64,000 bases of DNA from Cognatilysobacter xinjiangensis (GCF_014651995.1 NZ_BMXY01000001.1:1-64000); one strand, 5' to 3'. Shown: positions 41,443-53,557, counted from the stretch's first letter. The notes: a model not told the origin generated them from the sequence alone. Translations and numbers: made by a program.

Positions 41443-42674
41443 ACCGCAAGGGCGACAAATCGCTGATCGTCGGCCTCGACATCGGCACCTCGAAGGTGAC
41501 CGCACTGGTCGGCGAATACCTGCCCGGCCAGCCCATCGAGGTGATCGGCCTGGGCTCGCACGAGTCGCGCGGCATGCGCCGCGGCGTCGTGGTCGACATC
41601 GACTCGACCGTGCAGTCGATCCAGCGCGCGATCGAGGAGGCCGAGCTGATGGCCGGCTGCGAGATCCGCTCGGTCTACGCCTCGATCTCCGGCAGCCACA
41701 TCCAGTGCCGCAATTCGCAGGGCATCGCGCCGATCCGCGAGGGCGAGGTGACCTACGGCGACCTCGACCGCGTGCTCGACGCGGCCAAGGCGGTGGCGAT
41801 CCCGGCCGACCAGAAGATCCTGCACGCGATCCCGCGCGACTACGTGCTGGACGACTCGCAGGAAGGCATCCGCAACCCGGTCGGCATGACCGGCGTGCGC
41901 CTCGAGGTGCATGCGCACCTGGTGATCTGCGCGCAGTCGGCCGCGGCCAACATAAGCAAGTGCGTGCAGAAGTGCGGCCTGGCGGTCGATGACCTGATCC
42001 TGTCGGTGCTGGCCTCGTCGCAGGCGGTGCTGACCCCGGACGAGCGCGAGCTGGGCGTCGTGCTGGTCGACATCGGCGCCGGCACCACCGACATCGCGGT
42101 GTTCGTGCAGGGCGCGATCGCCCACAGCGCGAGCCTGCCGATCGCCGGCGACAAGGTCACCGAGGACATCGCGCACATGCTGCGCACGCCGACGCCCGAG
42201 GCCGAGCAGATCAAGGTCCGCTACGCCTGCGCGCTGGCGCAGATGGCAACGGCCGAGGAATCGATCCAGGTGCCGAGCGTCGGCGACCGCCCGCCGCGCC
42301 GCATGCCGCGCGCCTCGCTCGCGCAGGCGGTGCAGGCGCGCTACGAGGAGATCTTCGAGATGGTGCAGGCCGAACTGCGCCGCTCGGGCTTCGAGCAGCA
42401 CGTGCGTGCCGGCATGGTGCTGACCGGCGGCGCTTCGAAGATGGAAGGCGTGGACGTGCTCGCCGAGGAGATGCTGCAGATGCCGGTGCGCATGGGTATT
42501 CCGCAGCACGTGACGGGCCTGGGCGAAGTGGTCGGCAACCCGGTGCATGCCACCGGCGTGGGCCTTCTGCTCATGGGCAGCCAGATCGAGAACCCGCGGC
42601 GGCCGATGCTGCCGGCCGGGCGCGCGGTCGGCTTCCTGAGTCGATTGAAGAACTGGTATCGCGGCGAGTTCTGA
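41439..42674 (+). CDS. ftsA: Cell division protein FtsA
   Basis: FtsA is the actin-like membrane tether of FtsZ. The 411-residue protein has the phosphate loops [18 protein letters not shown] and [15 protein letters not shown], the FtsA-specific 1C domain after residue about 85, and [14 protein letters not shown]. The C-terminal [16 protein letters not shown] is the amphipathic membrane-targeting helix. I chose the ATG at 41439, which overlaps ftsQ (ATGA); an earlier in-frame ATG at 41391 adds residues unlike the family. Confidence 0.96.
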   Translation: MNRKGDKSLIVGLDIGTSKVTALVGEYLPGQPIEVIGLGSHESRGMRRGVVVDIDSTVQSIQRAIEEAELMAGCEIRSVYASISGSHIQCRNSQGIAPIREGEVTYGDLDRVLDAAKAVAIPADQKILHAIPRDYVLDDSQEGIRNPVGMTGVRLEVHAHLVICAQSAAANISKCVQKCGLAVDDLILSVLASSQAVLTPDERELGVVLVDIGAGTTDIAVFVQGAIAHSASLPIAGDKVTEDIAHMLRTPTPEAEQIKVRYACALAQMATAEESIQVPSVGDRPPRRMPRASLAQAVQARYEEIFEMVQAELRRSGFEQHVRAGMVLTGGASKMEGVDVLAEEMLQMPVRMGIPQHVTGLGEVVGNPVHATGVGLLLMGSQIENPRRPMLPAGRAVGFLSRLKNWYRGEF

Positions 42675-42837
42675 CGGCGGAACCCGTCGCTGCATGCGGC
42701 AAGCGGGAAATACGAAAAAAACTGCAAAAAAAATCGTAGCGGCAGCACACAGCGTTTCGTACTTCAGCAACAATACACATCAAATAAAGCGGGCATCGGG
42801 GACACGTCGAATGCCCGCACCAACGAGGACAACGGAC
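42675..42837 (+). promoter_or_regulatory. AT-rich ftsZ leader with hairpin
   Basis: This 163-base gap is the AT-richest stretch of the dcw cluster, with two A-runs near 42713-42734, and probably carries an ftsZ promoter. A perfect 8-base stem, GCGGGCAT (42789-42796) with ATGCCCGC (42811-42818), ends 5 bases before the GAGGA ribosome site at 42824-42828 and could influence ftsZ translation. Confidence 0.5.
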
Positions 42838-44073
42838 ATGGCGCATTTCGAACTGGTCGAGAAGATGGCTCCTAACGCCGTCATCAAGGTCGTGGGTGTG
42901 GGTGGCGGCGGCGGCAACGCGGTCGCGCACATGGTCAACAGCAGCGTGGACGGCGTGGAGTTCATCACCGCCAACACCGACTCGCAGGCGATCAAGAACT
43001 GCGGCGCGAAGCTGCAGCTGCAGCTCGGCGGCAACGTCACCAAGGGCCTGGGCGCCGGCGCGAACCCCGAAGTGGGTCGTCAGGCCGCGCTCGAGGACCG
43101 CGACCGCATCATGGATGCGCTGCAGGGCGCGGACATGGTGTTCATCACCGCCGGCATGGGCGGCGGCACCGGCACCGGCGCCGCGCCGGTCGTCGCGCAG
43201 CTGGCGAAGGAGATGGGCATCCTGACTGTCGCCGTCGTCACCAAGCCATTCCCGTTCGAAGGCCGCCGCCGCATGCAGGTCGCGCTCAAGGGCATCGAGG
43301 AACTGTCGCAGCACTGCGATTCTCTGATCACGATTCCGAACGAGAAGCTGATCACCGTGCTCGGCCGCAACGCCACGATGATCCAGGCGTTCCGCGCCGC
43401 GAACGACGTGCTGCTCGGCGCCGTGCAGGGCATCGCCGACCTGATCGTCCGCCCGGGCCTGATCAACGTCGACTTCGCCGACGTGCGCACCGTCATGAGC
43501 GAGATGGGCCTGGCGATGATGGGCACCGGCGCCGCCCGCGGCGACGATCGCGCGCAGGCTGCCGCCGAGGCCGCGATCCAGAACCCGCTGCTCGACGACG
43601 TCAACCTGTCGGGCGCGAACGGCATTCTCGTCAACATCACCGCCGGCCCGGATTTCACGATGGCCGAGTTCGACGAGGTCGGCCGCACGGTCGAGCAGTT
43701 CGCCTCGGAGGACGCGACCGTCGTCATCGGCACGGTGCTCGATCCGGACATGCAGGACGAAGTGCGCGTCACCGTCGTGGCGACGGGCCTCAACCGCGCC
43801 GCGGTGCGTGCGAGCACGTTCGAGCCGCAGCGCCGTCCGCAGATGCAGGTGGTCGCCAGCAAGCGCGACGGCACCACCGGCCTGCCGATCGACGAGGTGG
43901 CGACCGCGTACTCGTCGCCGAACATGTCGGCCGGCGTGCCGAGCTTCACCAGCGGCCTGCGCACCCGCGCCGATGCCGCGCCGTCGGCGCCCGCCGCGCA
44001 GCCGGCCGTGGCCGACTTCGGTGGCGACAGCTACCTCGACATCCCGGCCTTCCTGCGCCGCCAGGCCGACTGA
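42838..44073 (+). CDS. ftsZ: Cell division tubulin homologue FtsZ
   Basis: FtsZ is the GTPase that forms the Z-ring. The 411-residue protein has [14 protein letters not shown] and the tubulin signature GGGTGTG at about residue 107, the T7-loop [11 protein letters not shown] with the catalytic Asp, and the C-terminal peptide [11 protein letters not shown] that binds FtsA. A linker of about 60 residues rich in Ser/Ala/Pro precedes it. The ATG at 42838 gives the family start [12 protein letters not shown] and follows GAGGA by 9 bases; in-frame codons further upstream are leader. Confidence 0.97.
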   Translation: MAHFELVEKMAPNAVIKVVGVGGGGGNAVAHMVNSSVDGVEFITANTDSQAIKNCGAKLQLQLGGNVTKGLGAGANPEVGRQAALEDRDRIMDALQGADMVFITAGMGGGTGTGAAPVVAQLAKEMGILTVAVVTKPFPFEGRRRMQVALKGIEELSQHCDSLITIPNEKLITVLGRNATMIQAFRAANDVLLGAVQGIADLIVRPGLINVDFADVRTVMSEMGLAMMGTGAARGDDRAQAAAEAAIQNPLLDDVNLSGANGILVNITAGPDFTMAEFDEVGRTVEQFASEDATVVIGTVLDPDMQDEVRVTVVATGLNRAAVRASTFEPQRRPQMQVVASKRDGTTGLPIDEVATAYSSPNMSAGVPSFTSGLRTRADAAPSAPAAQPAVADFGGDSYLDIPAFLRRQAD

Positions 44074-44416
44074 CGGGCTGGCGACCGCCGCCCGCGTGGC
44101 CGTACCACGCGCCGGCCGGTCCATCGAGGTGACACGACGCGCGCGCCCCGCGCGCGTTGCGGGCGATCCGACGGCTGCCGTCGCGATCCGCCGCATCGAC
44201 CGCCTGTCCGTCGGTCGATGACTTGGGCGGGATGCCGATCCGGCGTCCCGCCATTTCCGTGCCCACCGGCCGTCGGCCACGGCAGTCGCTCGACTCCGCA
44301 TTCACGACGCCTCGGGCCAATGTCCCTCCGGCGTCCGCGGCGCGGCGGCTTTTCCGTTCAGGTTCAGCCGGGCGCGTGCTAACTTTTCGACCGGCTCGAC
44401 GAGACCCGCCCCCACC
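44074..44416. other. Intergenic region ftsZ-lpxC without a gene
   Basis: The 343 bases hold only low-complexity reading frames. They contain the ftsZ terminator at 44226-44257 and, closer to lpxC, a pyrimidine-rich stretch with TAACTT at 44380-44385 that may be the lpxC -10. I see no RNA gene here. Confidence 0.5.
44226..44257 (+). terminator. Terminator of the dcw cluster after ftsZ
   Basis: An 11-base stem (44226-44236 with 44242-44252, one G-T wobble) closes a 5-base loop and is followed by a short ATTTCC tract. It lies 153 bases beyond the ftsZ stop. Confidence 0.6.
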
Positions 44417-45337
44417 ATGCTGCGCCAGCGAACCCTGAAGAACACGATCCGCGCGACCGGCGTCGGCCTGCACAGCGGCGAGAAGGTGTTCATGGCGCTG
44501 CGTCCCGCGCCGGCCGATACGGGCATCGTGTTCCGCCGCACCGATCTCGATCCGGTGGTCGAAGTCCCCGCGCGCGCCGACCTCGTCACCGAGACCACGC
44601 TGTGCACGGGCCTGACCTGCGGGATCGGCAAGATCCAGACGGTCGAGCACCTGCTGTCCGCGCTCGCCGGTCTCGGCGTCGACAACTGCTACGTGGAGCT
44701 GTCCGCGGCCGAAGTGCCGATCATGGACGGCTCGGCCGGCCCGTTCGTGTTCCTGCTGCAGTCGGCAGGGCTCGCGGAGCAGGAGGCGCCTAAACGTTTC
44801 ATTCGCATCGTGCGCGAGGTGGAAGTGCGCGAGGGCGACAAGGTCGCGCGTTTCAGCCCGCACGAGGGCTTCCGCATCGGCTTCACCGTGCGCTTCGACC
44901 ATCCGGCGATCCCGGCCTCGCAGTCGCGCGCCGTGGTCGACTTCTCGACCGAGGCCTACATCCGCGAGGTCAGCCGCGCCCGCACGTTCGGCTTCATGCG
45001 CGACCTCGAATACATGCGCGAGCGCAACCTCGGGCTCGGGGGCTCGATGGACAACGCCATCGTGCTCGACGAGTTCCGCGTGCTCAACGACGACGGCCTG
45101 CGCTACGCCGACGAGTTCGTCCGCCACAAGATCCTTGACGCGGTCGGTGACCTCTATCTCGCCGGGCATCCGATCATCGGCGCCTACGAGGGCTACAAGT
45201 CGGGCCACGCGCTCAACAACAAGCTGGTCCGCGCGCTGCTGGCCGAGCAGGGCGCCTGGGAAGAAGTGACCTATACCGGCGATGCGCCCACGCCCGTGGT
45301 GTTCGGCAGCCCGATCCTCGCCGCCGCCGGGGCCTGA
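44417..45337 (+). CDS. lpxC: UDP-3-O-acyl-N-acetylglucosamine deacetylase LpxC
   Basis: LpxC catalyses the committed step of lipid A synthesis, removing the acetyl group. The 306-residue zinc enzyme has H78 in [10 protein letters not shown]237 and D241 in HKILDAVGD for zinc binding, and [12 protein letters not shown] and [13 protein letters not shown] typical of the family. The [12 protein letters not shown] stretch with the catalytic His is intact. It directly follows ftsZ as in most gammaproteobacteria but has its own 343-base leader. Confidence 0.97.
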   Translation: MLRQRTLKNTIRATGVGLHSGEKVFMALRPAPADTGIVFRRTDLDPVVEVPARADLVTETTLCTGLTCGIGKIQTVEHLLSALAGLGVDNCYVELSAAEVPIMDGSAGPFVFLLQSAGLAEQEAPKRFIRIVREVEVREGDKVARFSPHEGFRIGFTVRFDHPAIPASQSRAVVDFSTEAYIREVSRARTFGFMRDLEYMRERNLGLGGSMDNAIVLDEFRVLNDDGLRYADEFVRHKILDAVGDLYLAGHPIIGAYEGYKSGHALNNKLVRALLAEQGAWEEVTYTGDAPTPVVFGSPILAAAGA

Positions 45338-45415
45338 CCGCCGCATAGGCGCCCCATATCGATCAAGGACTTAGCAGCGTCCTTCGGGTTGCTGCGGCCG
45401 CTTTGCGACCGTTCG

Positions 45416-45444
45416 TCGTCACGCCGGTGAATCCGTCGTGACGA
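45416..45444. repeat. Inverted repeat between lpxC and dciA
   Basis: TCGTCACG at 45416-45423 and CGTGACGA at 45437-45444 are exact reverse complements with a 13-base spacer. No T-run follows. A second small stem, AAGGAC (45365-45370) with GTCCTT (45379-45384), lies closer to lpxC. Either could mark the lpxC transcript end or an operator. Confidence 0.35.
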
Positions 45445-45575
45445 ATAACCGGCTCTTAACGAAACCGTCGCTTCGCTTACCGATCCGTTAACACCCTCGG
45501 GGGAGGCGGTGGGTAGCATGCCGCCACCTCGACGGCGTACGTCGCCGTACGGGGCACGGCATCAGGCGTACGGGA

Positions 45576-46001
45576 CTAGTCGAGGTCCCTCAGCGATGCC
45601 AGCGCCGCCTGCAGCGCCTGCTGCGTCGCGGCCGACATGGGACGAGGCGCCAGCACCGTTTTGCGGTCCACGGCAGTCCCCGGCGACGTCCTGATCACGA
45701 CGTCGCTCGCAGCAAGCCCGATGGAGCGGGCCGCTTGGAGGAGTTCCGGGATGGCGAGGCGCAGCTTCGCCTGCCAGACCGGGGCATCGACGACAAACAC
45801 GAGCCTGCCGCGATCGAAGTTCGCGAGCCGCGCATGCGCGGCCAGCCCCTGCGGCAGGCATGGGCGTAATCGACCGTCCAGGTCGTCGAGCCAGAGCGCT
45901 CGACGCACGGGATCGCCCGCCGGGCCGTCCAGCAGCGCATCCAGAGGTGCGCGGGCCGGGCCGGTGGCCTTCCTTCGGAGCCTGGGCTTGGAATCTGACA
46001 T
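45576..46001 (-). CDS. dciA: DciA family protein (DUF721), probable replicative helicase loader
   Basis: This 141-residue protein matches the DUF721/DciA family, the ancestral bacterial DnaB loader found in lineages lacking DnaC or DnaI. The N-terminus is basic (SDSKPRLRRK). The core has LDDLDGRLRPCLPQGLAAHARLANFDRGRLVFVVDAPVWQAKLR split as a helix then a KH-like beta unit, and LRLAIPELLQAARSIGL follows. The ATG at 46001 is only 7 bases from the start of the divergent peptidase gene. Its position before the peptidase and secA is typical of Xanthomonadaceae. Confidence 0.8.
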   Translation of the reverse strand: MSDSKPRLRRKATGPARAPLDALLDGPAGDPVRRALWLDDLDGRLRPCLPQGLAAHARLANFDRGRLVFVVDAPVWQAKLRLAIPELLQAARSIGLAASDVVIRTSPGTAVDRKTVLAPRPMSAATQQALQAALASLRDLD

Positions 46002-46008
46002 CGGACCT

Positions 46009-46914
46009 ATGACCGTTTCGAGCATCGTAAATCCCCGCAGTCTCATCAGCGACGCCCTCGTCTTTCTCGGCGATCGCGCCGCGCGCCGCCCGGCGCTCGC
46101 GCTGTCGCTGTTCATGGCCGGCGGCCTCGCCCTGCTCGGCGCCGGCGGCGCGGCCGGTGCGGCCATCGCCCAGCAGCGGCTGGCCGACCAGGCCGCGCAG
46201 GCGCAGCTCACCCAGGCCCGCGCCCAGCGCGAGTTGAACGCGCTGGCCGCACGCGTCGGCGAGCTGCAGGCACAGGCCAACCGCCTCAACGCGCTCGGCG
46301 AGCGCCTGACCCGCATCGGCGGACTGAAGGACGGCGAGTTCGACTTCAAGCGTCCGGTGGGCGTCGGTGGTGACGAGGCCGTCCGCGACATGCCGCGCGA
46401 TGAACTCGACCAGTCGCTGCGCGCGCTGCAGGAGCAGCTCACGACCTCGGGCGAGCAGCTGACGGTGCTCGACACGCTGCTCGCCGACCGCGCCCATGCG
46501 CTGGGCGCCGTGCCCTCGCGCGAGCCGGTGATCGACAGCTATGTCACCTCGGGCTTCGGCCTGCGCGCCGACCCGATCGTCGGCGGCGGCCAGTTCCACA
46601 AGGGCATCGACTTCTCGGCGAACACCGGCGATCCGGTGCTGGCCGTCGCCGACGGCGTGGTCAGCTTCGTCGGCGAGCGCTCGGGCTACGGCAATACCGT
46701 CGAGATCGACCACGGCAACGGCTACGTGACGCGCTATGCGCACAACTCGCGGCTGGTGCGTCGCAACGGCGAGCTGGTGCGTGCGGGCGACGAGATCGCC
46801 AAGGCCGGCTCGACCGGCCGTTCCACCGGGGCGCACGTGCACCTGGAGGTCTGGCAGGACGGACGGGTGGTGAATCCACGCCCGTTCCTGCAGGGCAACC
46901 GGCTGCGCGGCTGA
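46009..46914 (+). CDS. M23 family metallopeptidase (LytM-like)
   Basis: This 301-residue protein has one N-terminal membrane helix (about residues 29-55), a coiled coil rich in Gln/Ala/Arg (about 57-100), and a C-terminal M23 endopeptidase domain facing the periplasm. Zinc ligands are in [15 protein letters not shown] and GAHVHLEVW, with the catalytic His in the latter, so it is probably an active peptidoglycan hydrolase. A weak start context (no Shine-Dalgarno, 7 bases from the divergent dciA ATG) suggests a leaderless message or a promoter inside dciA. It ends before a strong terminator. Confidence 0.88.
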   Translation: MTVSSIVNPRSLISDALVFLGDRAARRPALALSLFMAGGLALLGAGGAAGAAIAQQRLADQAAQAQLTQARAQRELNALAARVGELQAQANRLNALGERLTRIGGLKDGEFDFKRPVGVGGDEAVRDMPRDELDQSLRALQEQLTTSGEQLTVLDTLLADRAHALGAVPSREPVIDSYVTSGFGLRADPIVGGGQFHKGIDFSANTGDPVLAVADGVVSFVGERSGYGNTVEIDHGNGYVTRYAHNSRLVRRNGELVRAGDEIAKAGSTGRSTGAHVHLEVWQDGRVVNPRPFLQGNRLRG

Positions 46915-46963
46915 GGCCACGCCTGGGGCGGGCGGCTTGCAAACGCCGCCGGCCGCCTCCAGC

Positions 46964-46969
46964 TACAAT
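46964..46969 (+). promoter_or_regulatory. Candidate secA -10 element
   Basis: TACAAT matches the -10 consensus at five of six positions. The nearest -35-like TTGCAA (46937-46942) is 21 bases upstream, longer than ideal. A transcript starting near 46976 would immediately contain the hairpin at 46982. Confidence 0.4.
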
Positions 46970-46981
46970 CAGCGATGCCGT

Positions 46982-47006
46982 AAAAGGGCGCCCAGCGCCC
47001 TTTTTT
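46982..47006 (+). terminator. Rho-independent terminator before secA
   Basis: A perfect 10-base stem (46982-46991 with 46995-47004) with a CCA loop is followed by T residues to 47006. A-run on the left and T-run on the right make it bidirectional. It would end the M23 peptidase message, and it lies 53 bases before the secA ATG. Confidence 0.85.
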
Positions 47007-47059
47007 ATTGGTGGCGACGCTCCGTCGTCCTGCCACAGCCCTTTCCAAACCGGTCCGTC

Positions 47060-49780
<2,721 letters not shown>

Positions 49781-49820
49781 CGGACCGCGGCCGGCGCGCT
49801 CCGCGCGTGCCGGCCGTTCG

Positions 49821-50783
49821 ATGCGCGAAATGGGCAGTGCGAAACGATTGATCCATGTCGTCGCGGGGGTGATCCGCGACGTCCGCGGCCGCGTCCTGCT
49901 GGCGCGTCGCACCGAAGGCCGTGATCTCGCCGGCCTGTGGGAATTTCCTGGCGGCAAGTGCGAGCCCGGCGAGACGCCGGAGCAGGCGCTCGCGCGCGAG
50001 CTGCACGAGGAACTCGGCATCGAGTCGCGCATCGGCGCGCCGCTGATCCGCGTGCCGCAGCAGTACCCCGACAAGACGCTGGTGCTGGACGTGCGCGAGG
50101 TCGAGGCCTGGCACGGGCCCGCGCGCGGCCGCGAGGGTCAGGCGCTGGCCTGGGTGCCGGTCGAGAAGCTCGCGCTCTACGACATGCCGCCGGCCGACCG
50201 CCCGGTCGTGGCCGCGCTGCTCGATCCGCCGTTCTACGCCGTGACCCCGCCACTGCAGGACGAAGCCGCCTGGCTGGCCACGCTGGATGCCGCGCTCGCC
50301 GCCGGCCTGCGCCGCGTGCAGTTGCGCGCGCCGGGCACCGAGCCTGCGACATGGCGTCGCGTCGCCGGGCAGGCGGTCGCGCGCTGCGTCGCGGCAGGCG
50401 CGCAGGTGCTGGTCAACGGCGACATCGACCTCGCGCGCGAACTCGGCATCGGCGTGCACCTGCGCGCCGCGCAGCTGGCGACGCTGCCCGCGCGTCCCGA
50501 CGGCATGGCGGTGGCCGCGTCCTGTCACGGCGCCGACGATCTGCGCCACGCCGAGCGGCTCGGCTGCGACTTCGCGGTCGTCGGCCACGTCGCCGCGACG
50601 CCCAGCCATCCCGATCGGGCGCCGCTGGGCTGGGACGGCTTCGCGCGCCTGCGCGAGCACGCCTCGCTGCCGATCTACGCCATCGGCGGACTGGCGCGCG
50701 AGGACCTCGTGCTGGCGCGCGAGCATGGCGCGCAGGGCATCGCCGCGATCCGCGGCTTCTTCGACGCCCCCGTCGTCCGCTAG
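49821..50783 (+). CDS. mutT: MutT-type Nudix hydrolase fused to a degenerate ThiE-like domain
   Basis: The N-terminal domain (residues about 8-130) is a MutT-like Nudix hydrolase, with the box GGKCEPGETPEQALARELHEELG intact in parts GGKCEPGE and RELHEELG, and WEFPGG before it; it likely hydrolyses 8-oxo-dGTP. The C-terminal 185 residues resemble thiamine-phosphate synthase (FYAVTPPLQDEAAWL, GIGVHLRAAQL, IYAIGGLAREDL). Catalytic positions look lost: QLRAPG where ThiE has QLREK, and LVNGDID where it has INDR. This fusion is known in gammaproteobacteria near secA. Start may be 49821 or the ATG at 49830. Confidence 0.88.
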   Translation: MREMGSAKRLIHVVAGVIRDVRGRVLLARRTEGRDLAGLWEFPGGKCEPGETPEQALARELHEELGIESRIGAPLIRVPQQYPDKTLVLDVREVEAWHGPARGREGQALAWVPVEKLALYDMPPADRPVVAALLDPPFYAVTPPLQDEAAWLATLDAALAAGLRRVQLRAPGTEPATWRRVAGQAVARCVAAGAQVLVNGDIDLARELGIGVHLRAAQLATLPARPDGMAVAASCHGADDLRHAERLGCDFAVVGHVAATPSHPDRAPLGWDGFARLREHASLPIYAIGGLAREDLVLAREHGAQGIAAIRGFFDAPVVR

Positions 50784-50808
50784 GCTGTCGACCCCTGCGG
50801 AGATCGGC

Positions 50809-51429
50809 ATGACCGAGCCCTACGTCATCGGCGTGACCGGCGGCATCGCCTCGGGCAAGAGCGAGGTGACCCGCCGCTTCGAGGCGCTCGGCATCGAGGT
50901 CGTCGACGCGGACGTGATCGCGCGCGAGGTGGTCGAGCCCGGCACCGACGGCTTGGCCGCGCTGGTCGCGCATTTCGGCGCGGGTGTCCTGCAGCCCGAT
51001 GGCCGCCTCGACCGCGCGGCGTTGCGCCGCCACGTATTCGACCGGCCCGACGAGCGCCTCGCGCTCGAGGCCATCGTGCACCCGCGCGTGCGCGAGGCCA
51101 TCGAGGCACGCTGCCGCGCTGCGCGGGGTCCGTACGTCATCGCCGCCATTCCGCTGCTCGCCGAGGGCGGCGGGCGCAGCGCCTATCCGTATTTCGCGCG
51201 GATCCTCGTGGTCGACGTGCCGGTCGAGGTGCAACGCGCGCGCCTGGTGGCCCGCGATGCCATCGAGCCCGCGCTGGCCGACCGCATGATCGCCGCGCAG
51301 GCCACGCGCGCGCAGCGCCTGGCGATCGCCGACGATGTTCTCGTCAACACGGAAAGCCCGGAATCGCTGGCGCCCCGGATCGAGGCGCTGGATCGCCGTT
51401 ACCGGCAACTGGCCGCTGTCGCGGCCTGA
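50809..51429 (+). CDS. coaE: Dephospho-CoA kinase
   Basis: CoaE phosphorylates dephospho-CoA in the last step of coenzyme A synthesis. The 206-residue P-loop kinase has VIGVTGGIASGKSEVTRRF, VVDADVIAREVVEPG, and the lid region QRARLVARDAI with IAAQATRAQRLAIADDVLVN. GGAG eight bases upstream supports the ATG at 50809. It is convergent with pilD, with only 4 bases between the stops, so no separate terminator fits. In many proteobacteria coaE neighbours pilD, as here. Confidence 0.96.
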   Translation: MTEPYVIGVTGGIASGKSEVTRRFEALGIEVVDADVIAREVVEPGTDGLAALVAHFGAGVLQPDGRLDRAALRRHVFDRPDERLALEAIVHPRVREAIEARCRAARGPYVIAAIPLLAEGGGRSAYPYFARILVVDVPVEVQRARLVARDAIEPALADRMIAAQATRAQRLAIADDVLVNTESPESLAPRIEALDRRYRQLAAVAA

Positions 51430-51433
51430 GGCG

Positions 51434-52297
51434 CTAGCGCAGGCTCGCGAAGCGCATGTAGCCGTCGATCATCGCCTCGCCCCAGAAGAAGACGATCCAG
51501 CCGGCGATGGCGAGGTAGGGCCCGAATGGAATCGGCGTGGCGCGGTCGCGGCCCTTCATGGCCAGGAAGATCGAGCCGATGATCGCGCCGACCAGCGACG
51601 AGATCAGCACCGTCGGCAGGATGCCCTTGAGGCCCGTCCACGCGCCAATGGCGGCGAGCAGCTTGAAGTCGCCGTGGCCCATGCCCTCCTTGCCGGTGAG
51701 CTGCTTGAACAGCCACCACACCGACCACAGGCTGCCGTAACCGACGGCCGCGCCGATCAGCGCGGGCTTGGCGGCGATGTAGAGATTGTCCGAGGCCGCG
51801 ATCAGGCCCAGCCACATCAGCGGCAGCGTCAACGAATCGGGCAGCAACTGCGTACGCAGGTCGATGCCCGACATCGACACCAGGAAGGCGGTGAACACCA
51901 TCGCGCCGAAACCCTGCCAGCCGAAGCCGAAGCGCGCCACGCAGGCGACGAACAGCAGCATCGTCAGCAGTTCGACCAGCGGGTACTGCGGCGAGATCGG
52001 CGCCTTGCAGTGGCGGCACTTGCCGCGCAGCGCGAGCCAGCTGAACAGCGGGATGTTCTCGTACCAGCTCAACACGTGCTTGCAGTGCGGGCAGTGCGAG
52101 CGCTCGACGACGATGCCCGGCGGCGGCGGGTCGTAGACCTCGTCGAGGCCCAGCACCTCGCGCGAGTCCTGCTTCCACGCCCACTCCAGCCGCCCCGGAA
52201 GGCGGAGGATCACCACGTTGAGGAAGCTGCCGACCAGAAGGCCGAGGCCGGCAGCGAGGGGATACCCGATGGCGGGATTCTGATCTAGAAAAGCCAC
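51434..52297 (-). CDS. pilD: Prepilin peptidase/N-methyltransferase PilD
   Basis: PilD cleaves and N-methylates type IV prepilins and type II pseudopilins at the inner membrane, so it probably serves both pilA (59338) and gspG-K here. The 287-residue protein has the cytoplasmic zinc-binding pairs CPHC and CRHC (about residues 70-95) and the two catalytic aspartates in SGIDLRTQLLPD and GMGHGDFKLLAA. Eight membrane helices surround these. The start is a GTG giving AFLDQNPAIGYPLAAG; no ATG fits. It follows pilC with 3 bases between. Confidence 0.96.
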   Translation of the reverse strand: MAFLDQNPAIGYPLAAGLGLLVGSFLNVVILRLPGRLEWAWKQDSREVLGLDEVYDPPPPGIVVERSHCPHCKHVLSWYENIPLFSWLALRGKCRHCKAPISPQYPLVELLTMLLFVACVARFGFGWQGFGAMVFTAFLVSMSGIDLRTQLLPDSLTLPLMWLGLIAASDNLYIAAKPALIGAAVGYGSLWSVWWLFKQLTGKEGMGHGDFKLLAAIGAWTGLKGILPTVLISSLVGAIIGSIFLAMKGRDRATPIPFGPYLAIAGWIVFFWGEAMIDGYMRFASLR

Positions 52298-52300
52298 CGC

Positions 52301-53554
52301 TTATCCGACCACTGCGCCGAGCTTGAAGATCGGCAGGTACATGGCGATCACCATGCCGCCGACGATCACGCCGAGGAACACCATGATCATCGGCTCGAGC
52401 AGGCTCGACAGCGCATCCACCGCGTTGTTGACCTCCTGCTCGTAGAACTCCGCGACCTTGAACAGCATGGTGTCGAGCGCGCCGGCTTCCTCGCCAATGG
52501 CCGTCATCTGGATGACCATGTGCGGGAACAGGTTGACCTGCTTCATCGACAGGTTGACCGGGTAGCCCACGGCGACGTCGTCGCGGATGCGGCGCACAGC
52601 GTCGGTGTAGACACGATTGCCGGTTGCACCGGCGACGATGTCGAGCGCCTCGACGAGCGGCACGCCCGCGCGGAAGGTGACGCCCAGCGTGCGCGCGAAA
52701 CGCGCGATCGCCGAGTTGTTCATGATCTGTCCGATCACCGGAACCTTCAGCACGACTCGGTCAACCGTGTGCTGCAGTGCCTCAGAGCGCTTGTAGAAGG
52801 CGATGAGGCCCACGACAGAACCGACCAACGCGAGAAATATCACCCACCACCAGCTGACCATGAATCGGCTCAAGTTCACGACCATCTGCGTGAATGCCGG
52901 AAGTTCCGCGCCAAAACTCTTAAAGACGTCTTCGAATTGGGGAACAACAAAGATAAGCAGGACCGCGCTAACGATGAGCGCGACGGCAACGACCATTGCC
53001 GGGTAGAACATCGCTTTTTTAATTTTTCCCTTGAGTGCCTCAAGGTTTTCCTTATAGGTCGCAATTGTGTCGAGGACGGTGTCGAGCACACCTGCTGTTT
53101 CACCGGCTCGGACAAGATTGCGGTAGAGCTCGTCGAATTGCACCGGATGCTTTGTGAGAGCCTCTGAGAACGACATGCCGCCTTGGATATCGCTGCGAAT
53201 CGCATTGATGAGCTTCTGCATGCGAATGTTCTTATTGCCATTCCCGATGATCTCGAGCGCGGCCACGATCGGCACGCCCGACTTCATCATGGTGGCGATC
53301 TGGCGGCTGAAGACCGCGATGTCGCCAGGCTTGATCGGCTTGCCGGCGCTGCCGAACAGCGGCTTGGCCTTCGGCTTCACCGTCTGCGGGGTGATGCCCT
53401 GCCTGCGCAGTTCCGCCTTGACTAGGTTGATGTTCTTGGCGGGCGTCTCGCCCTTCATGACGACGCCGCGCTTGTCCTTGCCAACCCAGGTGAAGGTCTG
53501 CAGGCCGTCATTGGCGCGCGGGGCGGTTTTTGCTGCGGATCGACTCGCGGACAT
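52301..53554 (-). CDS. pilC: Type IV pilus inner-membrane platform protein PilC
   Basis: PilC anchors the assembly ATPase at the base of the pilus. The 417-residue protein has two GspF domains (residues about 75-200 and 280-400), with FSRQIATMMKSGVPIVAAL and FARTLGVTFRAGVPLVEAL as the repeated motif, and three membrane segments. AAGGA seven bases before the ATG supports the start. The middle of the gene is markedly AT-rich: 52921-53040 is 58/120 G+C by my count, while flanking parts of the same gene are typical. Thus it looks mosaic. Confidence 0.95.
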   Translation of the reverse strand: MSASRSAAKTAPRANDGLQTFTWVGKDKRGVVMKGETPAKNINLVKAELRRQGITPQTVKPKAKPLFGSAGKPIKPGDIAVFSRQIATMMKSGVPIVAALEIIGNGNKNIRMQKLINAIRSDIQGGMSFSEALTKHPVQFDELYRNLVRAGETAGVLDTVLDTIATYKENLEALKGKIKKAMFYPAMVVAVALIVSAVLLIFVVPQFEDVFKSFGAELPAFTQMVVNLSRFMVSWWWVIFLALVGSVVGLIAFYKRSEALQHTVDRVVLKVPVIGQIMNNSAIARFARTLGVTFRAGVPLVEALDIVAGATGNRVYTDAVRRIRDDVAVGYPVNLSMKQVNLFPHMVIQMTAIGEEAGALDTMLFKVAEFYEQEVNNAVDALSSLLEPMIMVFLGVIVGGMVIAMYLPIFKLGAVVG

Positions 53555-53557
53555 GGT

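Noticed and set aside
42694-42837. N-terminal extension of FtsZ by 48 residues
   Set aside because: The extension is basic and unlike any FtsZ start, whereas the ATG at 42838 has a good ribosome site and the conserved start.
44157-44438. 93-codon frame between ftsZ and lpxC
   Set aside because: It crosses the ftsZ terminator and the lpxC start and has no recognisable features.
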